64,000 nt of DNA from Dipetalonema caudispina (lineage: Eukaryota > Nematoda > Chromadorea > Rhabditida > Onchocercidae): assembly GCA_013365325.1 (NCBI GenBank), contig JABVXV010000295.1, positions 1 through 64,000 of the forward strand. The letters are read 5' to 3'. Below, piece by piece: positions 33,701 through 46,565 of the stretch (the first letter of the stretch is position 1; every line of letters begins with the position of its first letter). Under the pieces are notes generated by a model. The model saw only the letters and a list, made by a program, of their open reading frames with translations, was not told where the DNA came from and did no database searches. Position numbers and translations under genes: made by a program.

Positions 33701-35447
33701 AAGAAATTACTCCTTATACGCTCTCTCCTCTCTTTTTTAGCTGCTTCTTAATCTATTCTTAAATCTGTAACGATCTAAGAAAACAGTGATACTAGCAAAA
33801 AAAATTTTATAAAACGTACCACATCTGGTGCAGGAATTTTTCGCACGCGAAGGCAAATTTGTTCAGGTGACAAATGTGGATGCCGATAATCATTATCTGG
33901 ATCAAACCGTTGCGGCGTATCATGTTCTCGACTAACGTGAAAATCCCTTTCAACTTCTCTTCTACGATATTCAATAAAACCATTTTTCCTGAAAATTTGC
34001 AAAAACGAAAAGTTAAACGAACAATAATTCTTGCATCTACTCTGGAAGCAAACCGCTCAAACTCCATAACTAAATTCATGACAGTTTCAAATCAGCAGTC
34101 GCAATAACATCCAAACCACCCATCTAATTTTGAAATAATGTTGTTAGAGTAATAAAGAACAAAAAACTCCATTTTTTAATGCAAAATTTGTAAAAAACGT
34201 ATGAATTATAAAAATGAAAAACTAACGTAGCTTCCGGTTGAGTTACATGATCAGCGTCCTCAGCTTCACCATCACTGTCATCCCTGATTTCTCCGGAGCT
34301 TGAAGAGCTGAACAAAACCGATTATTCAATTAAATACAATAAAAGTAGGTAATTAAACAACAAACTGAAAATAAGTAATGCAGCATAACAATTCAAAATA
34401 AGATTTACATCGAAGTTGAACCACCATAACAATTCATGACAAGCTTAGCAGTAATTAAAATGCTTGCTGAATTTCCCCCTCTTTCTGAAAATTTAGTTGG
34501 AAAAAACTACAGCATAATCTCTTAATCTAGAACAACCAGGAAAGCAAAAGATTCGTTCCAGTTTAGACAAAATTTGAAAACGAAATAAAAAATAATCAGA
34601 GAAAAGGCGCATAAATGTGGAATAAATAATTCCAGATGCATGTAAAAACAATCGAAGAGACGCTTTCGTCAGCAGCATCCTTAGATGGATGTTTTAAAAT
34701 ACGATTACACACACACACACACATATATATATACACTTACACACACAAACACACATACAACCACATATGCAACATAAATACGTGTACACATTTTCTTGGA
34801 TAGCAAAAGCAGTGAAATTTGTTCGGAGAAAAAAGAGGAACATAATTAAAAACATAACCTAAACCTGGATAGTAAAGATGGAAGATACGCTGGAATATAT
34901 TTCTAAAATTTTCAAGTAGGAATGCTGGCGATGTGAATTGAGTAAATAAATCAAAATGCTTGCTAAATTTTCCCCTCTTTCTATTATGACAAAAGATTTT
35001 AACCTAGCACTTCGTCAACGTGTGGTCGTACCCAGTCATTGTGATCACAGGGGCTGTATCGCATGACTAAGCGCAGCGAAAAATTTACATTTCGTAAAAT
35101 TTAGGTCATTTTTCGCAAATTGTTCAGTGCAATCCATTATTCACTTACCTCAGGGTGTTGTTTAAGTATTCTTTTTAAAGATAATACTTCGCTATTTCCC
35201 TACCGTTCCTTCCTCCGAGATCTTTCCCGCTCCTTTATTATGACAAGAAAATATAAAACCAAGAAAGAAATGAGTAATAAAGCAGAAAATAAATAAGGAA
35301 AATAAGAAGTGAAAAATTTCCTACGTCTTCCTAATAAAATCCATACCAAAAATGGTAAAATTCAAAAATATTTATCTATGGGGACTACCCGCATGGCGAA
35401 GCTGGTGGTTTTTCTTTCACCGCATTCTTCCGTTTATTTGATCCCAT
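30751..35447 (-). CDS. Unrecognised proline-rich, coiled-coil, RS-containing protein
   Basis: I do not recognise the family. Exons, high to low: 35389-35447, 34223-34307, 34083-34123, 33820-33988, 33388-33491, 33106-33266, 32763-32811, 32450-32643, 32243-32301, 31542-32050, 31261-31415, 30751-30878; 1713 nt, 570 aa. In order: a basic start (MGSNKRKNAVKEK), a serine/acidic stretch (SSSSGEIRDDSDGEAED), an RRREVERDF segment, a charged helical, probably coiled-coil region (about 119-206), a proline-rich region (about 230-287, e.g. PPPDFSVPPPFPPH), a methionine/proline/glutamine stretch (QQPPQPPMMGMM), a short DRSRSPHGSS segment near the C terminus, and an acidic tail. This composition suggests a nuclear, RNA- or chromatin-associated protein, which is inference. 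Of three open frames in exon 8, the proline-rich one was chosen because it alone links in phase to both neighbours and uses A/T third positions. The donors of exons 2, 3 and 6 are the weakest points. Confidence 0.65.
34706..34768. repeat. CA/TA dinucleotide microsatellite
   Basis: An (AC)n tract of about 9 units, a short (AT)n tract and further interrupted ACAC repeats, inside intron 1 of the proline-rich gene. Confidence 0.95.
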
Positions 35448-38400
35448 CACATTGGTATCTGAAACTTTTTGCCAATATCTAATAAGTTATGAATAAAACA
35501 AGAAAAACTCCATAAATGGATAAATTTTTGGACAGAATTTTAAAGGATTAATAATAACAAATGCGCGTCAAAACGTCACTCGATGTGTGGATTTCAACCC
35601 TTGAATTTCAAAACCACGAAAGTTTTCAAGCGAAAAACAGAAAGCTGAATCCCGCATTACCGTCAATCTAATTAAACGGCATATTTCATCCCTTCTTGGA
35701 AGCATGCATGTGACATATTATTAATCACCGGACTAGCTTAATCTAAATTCGCGCCACCCGGAAGCTTCAATTTTATCCAGAAAACACTAGAATTATTGCT
35801 TTTTTTTCTCGAGTATTAAAATTGCACGTGCAACTTTAATTTAAAGGGACCAAAGCATTTTTAGAAGTTAGCTAAATCTAAAAGAACAACATTGGAAAAT
35901 TCATTACTATCTAAGCAGTATGTTTCTTCTATGTCGAACGAACTGATTCCTGATTTAGATAGATCAGAATTCATTTTCATGTAAAAATAGATCACAAAAA
36001 TGTAAGAATACTGAGATTTATGCTCATGTGGAAAAAATCTGGAAAGATTTACGGTAAGCTTGTATTTCTACCCAGAAAAAAAAAAAATTACATTATGATA
36101 GAGAATAAATGAAATATGCAGAATATATTGAAAATGTGCCATAAAAATAAAATTTTGGTTTTTTTTTTTCTAAAATAAAAGTTAAAATTTTGTATTTTCT
36201 GGATAAAATTAAAAATACATTAAGAAAATACATATGTATATGTAAATCTCTCCCAATAACCATTTACTGTATACAATCAACGCAAAAACTCTACCGATCG
36301 ACTCTTCTGTATCGCCCATAATAATCAGCTTACGGTATAGGTAGAACACAGACGTGACACATCAAATCCGGAACTTTACGCTACGTCAACTTTACGTTAC
36401 GCCAACCCGAATAACACAGTGATTCCTTTTCCTCCCTTTTTCTATTGCACACGGAAACGTGAAAAATTTCAGCCAACTTATATCAGAGACAAGTTTTCCA
36501 TCTAGGAATTATAAATTTTGTTACAGCTCATTAATTCTTCTAACAAAAAAAAATTAATTTCAATTAAACCTAATAGAGTTGTTACATTTCACTGGAAGCT
36601 CCTGATAATTAATCCAGAATTTCGATCATTAAGAAATCCGAAATTCAGGAATGATTTTTTTTTCCTTTCCAGCAACAGGAAACAATGCAAACATCATTTT
36701 TCATTGCATTATTTTTCAAGAATTTATGCAAAAAATTTAATAATTTGAAAATATATTTTCTTTTCTATTTTAGCTCTCTGATGTATTTTATCAAATTTAC
36801 TTAATTATTTAATGTTATGTACTAATTATTCCTTATCGAAATAAATGATCAACAATTAACTCCATTCACTACTATACAAATAGTTTTCTTCCTGTTTGCA
36901 CATATTGATGATAATTTTAACTTTTTTAGATATCATTATTTACATTATCACAAGAAATAATCACAAAAAAAAAAAATGAAGGACTTTAATGTTTGATCGA
37001 TTTATCCATCTCTTAATAATTTGATAATTTGAATAATTATCATAAATTGTTTACTTTAGGAGAAGAATAAGAAGAAGCAAAATGATGCCATTGTAGTTTT
37101 GAAATAATTTATGATTTTATCAAACATTTATCAGTGAATCTTTTGATATTAGAAAGAAAAAAAACCTTTATCAATAGTAAATTTTTTAATTACTACTCAT
37201 TTTAGAACGTCATGAAATTTGTATGAATGCTAACTTCCATGCTATAAATATGTCATCTTTTCAAAATTAGCATTTCAGCTAATATAATTGCATGTAAACT
37301 AAGTGTATCATATGCATCGATTTATGCAATATTAGAAATTTGAATTAAAAAAAAAAAAAAGAAGAATAGAATAAAATAGAGGCGAATAAAGCAAACTTCA
37401 TTAGAAATTTATTTTTATAAAATTTGATTCATAGCATGAAGTAGAAGTATTACAAAGATGAATCTTCATTGTATGTTAATTTCATTGATTAGATCAACGA
37501 AAATCAGGTAAGAAAAAAAAAAAAAAAGAAAGCTTTGAAAATACTATTCATATTTATTTCATAGATTATTCGATCACATTCAATTATTAATTATAAAATT
37601 TTTTGTAGCAAATGTTATATGAATTATTACAAGTATAATAAGTATCTTATAGCTAATGAGAGATATTTCGGAAATAAAAAAAATTTTTGATAGATATTCT
37701 TTCAGGGAATTAATCAGATTAGTATATTGCTTCAAAATCAATTTATTTATGCCCTTTTCTTTTTTTTTTTTTTTTTTGTTGTTGTTAATTAACCAAATTC
37801 TATTAGGATAGATTTCCTTTCAACTCTATCTGTTCATTTTATTTTACTTTCACGCCATTTAGCTTACATATAATTACACTGAGCATAACATTAATATGTG
37901 AAAAATAAAATTCAATTTCCAGCATAAAATCCAACTTTCATAACTTACAATGCATTTTTTACTTGCTAACATTTACTAGTGAAAGTTTTTTTTTTTTTTT
38001 TTTTTCAAATATTGATGGAAGAATTAAACAATAAATATTTATTGCCATTATAAATTGGCTTACTTCTTGTATTATTGAATTTATTTGATACCAAGACAAG
38101 TGACAATTAAACAAGATGTTACCAAAGTGATGTTGCATGATCACTTTCCAAATTTAAAAATCGAAATATATGAGACGAAAGAAACGAATATAAATACTGA
38201 TACAAATGTTTTGTAAATCATTATTTTTATCAACATCGTAAAATGATTGAAATTTTAGTTGGGATGATGATGATGAGATTTATTGTGATACTAGCAAATG
38301 AAATTGAAAAAGTAAAGCAATTTTATAATATCATGAAATGTTCAGTAATTAGTTTCCTGTTAGCACTTTAAAAAAAAAAAAAAAAAAAAACAAGAGAAAG

Positions 38401-39272
38401 AAAAACCACTATTAGCATATTTCAACAAACAACATTCGAAACTATCTTCTGGTATATCTTATTTCTTGAATCTTTAAAACCTTGAAGCTTTGTTTAATCT
38501 CAGGAAATAATCATACTGTTACATTTTTTAATCTTTGGATAAAGTGTCTAATAATTTTTATCAAATTGTATTTCTTCACTAGTATATCATTGATGATCAA
38601 AGGCTTTAACGTTATTTTTTGTCGTTGATTAAATTAAACGAAAATTAATCGTCAAACAATACGTCAAAATATATCTTGTACGCATGAAATATCAAAAGTA
38701 TTCGATGTAACTTTAACTGTTACAGTTTGTTTACAACTTTAGTAACATAAATGGATTATATTTAGTTGTTTATTAACAATCAAAATGCAAATAAAAAAAT
38801 CACGAATAACTGAATAATAAGGCAACAACAAAGGGTAACGTTCCCAGAAAAATAATGGCATTCAACAGTACAGTTTAAGGCACATTTTCAGAATTATTAA
38901 TTAAAAAAGCGATCCTTCGGTTTATTTGATGAAAAATACGAATGCCTTCAAACAGATAGAAGCACCTTTTCAGGTACGTTACTCATAACAGCAAGCAAAT
39001 AACAATGGTCAAAATCCTCCCATATAAATTCCCACGTAATCTTTGTCTATTTGTAAGCACTACCGATTAGTATCAATGTGCTTGTGGAATAGATGGTTTC
39101 TCGAACAACAACAATGATTTCAAGAGCGTTTATTAGCTGAGTAAAAGATTTTCTAAGCAGGAAATCCTATATCGTAACTTGTAGCAACAAAATATTCAAT
39201 TTAAAAACATTTCTCATATCAAACAAAGAAAACTGAAAATTTTAAAAATTCCAAAATCAGATCACCAATTAC
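35448..39272. other. Intergenic region between proline-rich gene and TRMT1
   Basis: No gene supported. A less AT-rich patch at about 36290-36440 holds a 16-bp tandem pair (aactttacgctacgtc, then aactttacgttacgcc, 36372-36403) and may be promoter-proximal sequence for the leftward gene. The rest is AT-rich with A/T runs. The right end should contain the TRMT1 3' UTR. Confidence 0.5.
35458..35470 (-). promoter_or_regulatory. Candidate trans-splice acceptor, proline-rich gene
   Basis: Minus-strand AAAGTTTCAG, then an 11-nt leader and the ATG at 35447. Confidence 0.45.
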
Positions 39273-42200
39273 TCATTTCTTTTCGGCTTGTTGCGGCAGC
39301 TGAAAACCAGCTCGAATCGAAGAAACCGAACCTTTCGTCTTTGCTTTCGGCCCCATATTCTTACCTTTACTTTGTTGAAAACGTAGCAATGAATCAATTT
39401 TACTTTTCTCTAACGCTTCCGGATGTAGCCGAAAAACGATTTCATGCCTGGAAATTATAAGAAAAAAAAAAAAAAAAACTTAGCTCGCTAAGGGTTTTCA
39501 CTAACGGTTTTAGTGAAATACCAGTATTTCATGTGTGGTTTTCAAATAATAAATATTCTACAACTATGGATAGTCAAACTGTGTGATTTAGAAGGCGGGA
39601 GGACTTAAGCAACTCTATATTAATGGTTCTTAGGAACAAGCACAAGCGGACACCAATCTATTTAGTCTACTCATTTGTACAAAAACAACTGACCCCTTCT
39701 AGAGTTGCTAAATTAATTTAGAAAATTAATTACAGAAACTGCTTGTAGTTTAAAAAAGATATTACATAAAAATTCTCCAAAGAAATTTCGCTTACTTTAT
39801 TTTTTGCTCCAATATAACTTTTCCGGCACATTCCTCTGCAAAACGATCACTTGTCACGTTATTATTCTTCGCCTGTAAATCAATTAATTAAATTATGTAC
39901 GAAACGATATAATGAACGGAATAATAGTTAAGAAATTGGAAATTTTTTCAAAAAACTTTTTTCCATTCCTTACAAAACAATTATTGTATAATTCAGATGT
40001 GAAAATATACTCCAGTTTTCCTAAACCACGGAAAAATATGACATCCTGCAACTAAAAAGATTCGATCCCTTGTTACCACTAGTAGCAAACGATCTCCCAG
40101 ATCGACGGTGTTAAACTCATTTTTAGCCAAAGTAATCACTATGAATAATAGATATACCGTACAGATAATTGTGTTAAAGAAATTTTGAACTGGTACACAT
40201 AGACTTAGCTATCAATTTCCACAGTAATATATAGAATCTCAATTTTTCCAAAGAGAAAAAATTTCGAGTAGTCCTATCTTTGCTGTACATTCTATTGGTC
40301 ATATTCAAATTTCTGATACTGAATCAAATTTCAAAGAATCAAATGAATATCAATAAGCAAAACTTACCACGGTTCGGGCGATATCCCATAAAAATGAGGT
40401 TGGAGCATCGGTTTTGATTGCCTTTGGATTACAGTGAGAAATAGAACAACGATAACCTGCATTCATGAGCGCTGAACGGAAATCAATTGCTTTTGGCACT
40501 GCTGATTTCACAACATGCATTAATTGATCATATTCGTAATATAGAGGGATATCTGGCAATTCCTGAAAAATCCAAATAGAAAGCATTGTAAATTAAATTA
40601 CTTAATTACTTATTAACATTTTGATTTATTTTTTATTATGGATTAATACAACTATGTAATCTTTAACGCATTGGATAGCACAGTCATGAATGCAAAAAAT
40701 CCCCAATTTCGAATAATTCTATAGTCCAGTTCTCGTGGGAGGAAAAATCAGGAACTCTCAAATCGCAAATAAATTATATTTCAGTTAGGTAAGAATTATT
40801 GCTGTACATCAAATATATTCGAAAGATGTAGTTTTCGAGGAAATTAAGAATCATAATGAATTTCAAGATGAAGTAATTATTATTGTTTAAATCAACAGCG
40901 ATATCTCTTTCTATCCGATTACTTAACGCAACGCGTTAATGGTAAATATACATGTGAACCCGGCTCAATTATGCACTGATGTCCTAAGAAAAGATATATG
41001 CTACTGTTTTTACCGGATTATGATTCAAATCCAATTATCTCATCTTAATCGTCTATGAACAGAATTTGCAGTGACGTTTTAACTAGCTTATAACTTTTTT
41101 CAGAACATATAGTCTGAAACTTCACCAAACACTTATCTGCAAAATTAGCAATGTAGTAGTGGCAGCATCTAAACGAAGTTTCTGAATGCTTACATAGCGT
41201 AAACAATGTTTAGAACTGAAAAAAAGATGTACGACTAAACCTCAGCAATAACAGTTAGAACCCCAACTGTACGTAAATACGTTTTCGATCGTTTTTCCTC
41301 CGGAAGTTTTCTTAATCTGCAATTCAGAAATTATAGCAATTAAACTAAATCAACTTATGTTTAAGATACCTTGAAGAGATATCTACGATTATTAAATTTC
41401 TTTTCTAAAAAAGACTTCATATCTAGTGTCAAGTCAACAGATTTCACCGTACTGCATGTTTTCGGTGATGAAATTACGCTATATAAAAAAAGAATTCATT
41501 ACACATCTGTTTTTCATTACTCTATAGCTGTATTCAAATGTTTCAATTCTTGTCATGTAAACCATAAACATTTTTTAAATTAACATTCTAAATTAGTATT
41601 TGGCATAAAATTTTCCGATAATAATTCTTTACAAAGTTTGAAAGAAAATTTTCCAGCAAAAAGCTTTACCTTTCCAACAATTTATTTACAAACTCGTGAT
41701 TATGTATTGGTGCACTATAGATTGGACCAGCCATATGTACGGACTGTTTGCAATGCACACATTTTCCATCCCCATCCAATAAGGCTACATCAAACGTTTT
41801 CGGCGTATATTTTACACTATTTCCGTTTGCTATCTTTTTCACAAGTGGTTGCAAGTGTAATGAATGGCAGCCAGTACACGCGAATACATGTGATACCTTC
41901 CTAAATTGGTTATCATTTTAAAACTTTTAAAAAATATTCCAAAACAAACCTAAGAGGCACTGTACGTTATTGATGCTACCATTTCAGCTACTTTCTCTAG
42001 TCCTGGTGAATCCCGATTCCCAGTCTACTAAGCTACAGCCTTAGATGCGAATTGTTACAAATATTCCATCATGTTTGGAGGAAATATTAAATCATAAGTG
42101 TGATTTCTAATCTTTCAAAAAAGGATTCACTAAAAATTCCGAATTTCACAACTTAAAAATACAAAAGATCCAAATGATCATAGTAAACTGAAATCAAAGA

Positions 42201-45200
42201 AAAAATAAAACGTGATCTAGTTCCAAAATTAAAACTATACCATACGTAGTATTACTTACATTACACTATCCTTGGCGATGAACGCACTTGTATGCAATCT
42301 AACGAAAACTCGTAAATAATAATCGATGCTTACTGAAAGCAATGGTTCAATATATCTTCCATAACAATTTGCATGTGTATCAATAGCTCTGAGCAAAACA
42401 CGAATAGCCTGGAAATCAAATCGCTGAAAATCCCGACTACTTTTTATAGATATTACACCGAAAAATATTAAAGAAGTAAAACGATAAAAGACAAAAATTT
42501 CTACACAAGTGATTTATTCAGAACAACTTCCTTAATTTGCATCTGTATTTTAGCAGCTAGAGAAAAAGTAGCAATAAAATAAAAAAATAAAATTAAAAAG
42601 TTTAGTGGGAAACAAGTAAAAACAGTCCTGGAACGTTCGTACTTTCCGTAAAGAAAATAAAAAACTGATTTAAAACTAGATTTAGTCAAATTTCTATTTC
42701 CGGTTTGTTTGATCTAATCTCAGTAAACCTCGTTTTTTTTTAAAAAAAAATTAATTTAAAAGTCCCATAGTATAATTTCTTATAAAAATTGCAAAAAAGA
42801 AGGCTAAAAATAATATGGACGTACGAATTCGTGACAGCTTTTATGTCGTAAGCCGACAGAACCATATTTATTATAGCAAGATTCAGGCGTATTACCACAC
42901 AGGACAGCCATATCCGTACATGTAACCATTAAAATACCTATAAATAAGCGATCAATAAAGAAGAACGAATACCATGCTAATTGAAAACTGTTAGTGTTAT
43001 ATATTGCAATACCAATATGTGATAAAAGAACGGTAGCGATAAGCTTTTACATATTATGTAATTGAAATTTTCTTTACGTACTATGAAATCAATTTTTTTT
43101 TTATATTTCTTAATAAAAGATATCAAAATAATCCTCATTGTTCTTACAATAAAACCTAGGAATTATTTATGAGACTGAAGATAACATCACAAGATCTCAT
43201 GTAATGGCACAAATATGGATATGATGATATGAACTTAAACAGAATTTTTCACCTATTATCACTCTAGCAGTCCAACTATTTAATAGACATATCTTCTGTC
43301 TCGCACTATGCCTTCAAATTAAGCACAGTAGTGCGCACGTCCGAAACTTTCAGCATGATGAAATCATTGTAGGGACGCTTAACTTCTTAAGATCTTGATC
43401 TCAGTTAAATATTTTAAGCGAATTCTCTCTGATCATTAAAACAAGATCTAAAAAGAAACTGTCGATTATGGTATCAAAGATATGTAATGCAATTAATATT
43501 CGTGAAACAGAATCTTTCAGTCACATTCATTTGATCAGTCCAACTATCCAATCTTTTGTCTGATTTAGATTATTAATTATTTTTTGAAACTAAATCAGAA
43601 AAACCTTTGTCCGCAACAGCCTGCACTGCAGAGCTGAGAAACATTGATGCTGAACCATACGGATCAATATCGATTGCATGAAATCGCTTATCAAACGAAC
43701 GGTTAGACATCATTGCATCTCTGAAGAAAATGATTTACTTAACAGTAGCGAGAAACTATAACAAAAAAAAGCAGCCTTATCCATAATCCCAAATATTCCC
43801 TGCAATATCTGTTATATAATGATCGTTAATCGTCAGAAGATCGACATATCTTAATATCCTTCAAATATTTTTCATATGGGAGTTTGAACTTCTTCTAGCA
43901 AATTCTATAGATTCTACGGATTTACTGGAAAAAGTTCAAACTTCCATATAAAGGGTATTATGAATATATCGATCCAAAAGTAAAAAAATTTTCGAAGATT
44001 CGAATTATTTATCCTGTTTTACTCACAATACATAGACGTCACGCCTTGCCAAGTGATAACAAAAGGACTCTTCGGATTGTCAACTGAGAAACGCCACTGG
44101 GTTATAGGTGATGGCATATCCTTAAAGATATGGAGGGTTATCACATCGACATAAATCTACGTATTTCATCACCACACAATGGTACAGTTGTAGAAGGAAA
44201 TTTAGACTTTCATCAATTAGAGTCTCAGTGGTCGACAATAAGTCTCTATCTTGGCAGTTTATATATGACTCGAAAAAAGCAACTCATTCAAAAACAATCC
44301 GTCATAGACTTACACCGCATCGCCGCACCTTGATTCCACAAGATTCTGAACACCATTCATTTCAATATTTTTATTCATTGAACTCACAGCTTGTTCCGAA
44401 AAATCATTTGCAATTATTTTAGCTACAAATGGGACCTGTAAAGTAAGGATTTTAATGATTTACGGACATTATTCGAATGAATATAATTCGTTCAGAACGT
44501 CAATTTTACTACCAAAAATTACAAGTTCTATTATCTAAAGTGCTTAAAATCGCAAAACACAATTACAAATACAGTTCTATACCTCTTTAGCAAAACGAAT
44601 AGCTCTTAAACCACTTGCGGATAACGCATCCAAAATACGTACTTCAGAATCCTGCAATAACAATCATGTCATTATCAATACTTCCTGGGAAAAAAAAAAT
44701 TCTAGAAATAAACTATCAGTCTAGAATTCATATAAATTAATCCAGAATTTAATGCACAATTTCACCCAACCATAATTCATCCGGTAAATCCTAGGTTTAA
44801 ACTCACATCACGAACTCCAAGTTTCCGTGACCGCTTTGCTGGTGGCTCCGCGTCACCATTTAGTCCATTACATTTCTTTTCTTCCAACTCCTTTCTCCGA
44901 TCTTCCACGAATTGCTGTAGTACCAAAATTCTGAAAATATATTTATGAAATTAATTAAAAACTACAAGTAAAACGTCGACGCATCAATTAATCACTTGTT
45001 GGATTAAATTGCTTTAATGGTTCGTGCCACAATTTGCTTCATACAATTTAGATTGTTTAGCTATAATCTTGTAAATCACAGACGTTCACTTATTTATAGT
45101 AAAAAGATTAAAATAAAAATGAAGCATAACTTACGTTAAATCGCGATTGAACTGTTGTGCAGGATTATAGAATGCTACAGCCGGACTGCAGACATCTAAC

Positions 45201-45310
45201 TTCGCCGTACCTTCGACAATAAAATTAGAATCATCTGTACCATTACCACCAATCGGAATTGTTGCTTGCTCTACAGTTACTTGTTTTTCTGGCCTTATTT
45301 CCATATTCAT
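39273..45310 (-). CDS. TRMT1: tRNA (guanine26-N2)-dimethyltransferase, TRMT1 family
   Basis: SAM-dependent enzyme that makes m2,2G26 at the D-arm/anticodon-arm junction of nuclear- and mitochondrial-encoded tRNAs. Exons, high to low: 45135-45310, 44807-44930, 44583-44651, 44314-44435, 43605-43720, 42825-42937, 42260-42408, 41670-41900, 41241-41316, 40368-40562, 39796-39872, 39273-39447; 1623 nt, 540 aa. Visible parts: AFYNPAQQFNRDLT (47-59) at the start of the domain, SAM motif LDALSASGLRAIRF (107-120), IDIDPYGSA (181-189) with the catalytic DPYG, TCTDMAVLCGN, IDTHANCYGRYIEPLLSVS, and two CxxC pairs (298/301, 337/340) that match the TRM1 zinc site. The C-terminal domain has ELPDIPLYYEYDQL and KTDAPTSFLWDI. 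The basic tail lacks the CCCH finger of human TRMT1. The family call is certain. Confidence 0.96.
43874..43949. ncRNA. Candidate intronic hairpin, pre-miRNA-like or small foldback element
   Basis: The 31-nt arms 43874-43904 and 43919-43949 fold back on each other around a 14-nt loop. On the plus strand I count 26 Watson-Crick pairs, 3 G-U wobbles and 2 C-A mismatches. A few flanking bases pair beyond one further mismatch. It lies in intron 4 of TRMT1, which is read from the minus strand. Size and shape suit a microRNA precursor, but a tiny inverted-repeat element would look the same. Confidence 0.4.
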
Positions 45311-46565
45311 TATTGATTAACAAATTATATCCGTGCTTACGACTTCTCGTTCTCTTAAATTATAATAGTATCAATTAAGATCATGTTAAAAAAAAAGCCT
45401 ACAATGAACGCCGGCATAACTTCAACCATGATCTTTCCTCATCCTCTTCTCACTTATATAAAGTTTTTTTTTTCTGGCTAATTATAGCAAGATTGAAAAT
45501 TCTTAACACTGCTACATCCTCAACTTATAAAATATCCTGAAAATTCTGATACTTCGAAAACGAACCCTTTAAATGCAATTTAATTTCAACTGTGCTTCAC
45601 CTCCGCTAAAACATACAAATATATTTTCCACGTTACCATTCGCTTGAAAAACCCTCACGATATTACGAATATGAATACCACAATTTTCATATATTCACAC
45701 CATCGGACAAGAGAAATATATATAAAGTCTTGTCAAGTGGAAACGGATAAAACTATGAAATTTACTTGGCCTCATTGTGAATTTTTTATTTGCAAAAAAT
45801 GCTGACATTTGATATGAATTAATTCAATCATTCGCGAGATAAACAACTCAATAGCAAACATTACATAAAAAGTACTTCTAAGAGAAAGCCTAAATCTTGA
45901 ACTATTTGATAAATTTCAACACAAAAAGATATGTCCTTAACAGATAGATGATAAAATGTAATAATAATGAGAGAAACGACTACTCTTATTATCCAAATCA
46001 TCATCCTAATTAAGAAAGTTGAGAATAGTATTGAGGCAATTATTTTCTCCAAATTTACCGCAAGGCAATGAATATCTATAATCAATCTACAATCAATATA
46101 TATATATATATGCATATGTACAGATTTATTTAACCTAAAGCTTTCAGTAAACTAAAAAGTCTGACAGGATAATAAACAAAAGGCTTTACAGTATCTTTAT
46201 GGCATCAAGGTTTTAGAGTGTTTTCTTTCCATAGAAATTTAATTTTATATGATTCAATCAAACTTGACGACTGAGATTTTAAGGCTTTTCAAGAAGACCA
46301 ACTGATTTGGTTCTTAACATGAAGTTATCAACAACAATCATCAAACATCATGAACACAAGCCTTTGAACTGATTAAAATAAAAAGAAAAATGGCAGTTAA
46401 AAGATAGTTTATATGAACCTCCAAGTACTTTTTGAGCAATCAACACATCATAAAGAAGAATTAAAGATGAACATTAAATTAAAAAAGAAAATCTAATATC
46501 TCCTGTCATTTTTAGAGGATATCTTGAACTAGCAATTATTTGTACAAACATTTTGATATAACAAA
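45311..46565. other. Intergenic region upstream of TRMT1
   Basis: No gene supported. Moderately AT-rich, with a (TA)n tract near 46098-46112. No clear acceptor was seen just upstream of the TRMT1 ATG, in contrast to most neighbours. Confidence 0.5.

Noticed and set aside
40051..40127. tRNA-like or SINE-like sequence on the minus strand (GGATCGAATCT, weak B box) flanked by pairing TAAAAA/TTTTTA arms
   Set aside because: The T-arm needs several G-U pairs, no A box or anticodon arm is convincing, and it sits inside a TRMT1 intron. At most a decayed tRNA-derived fragment.
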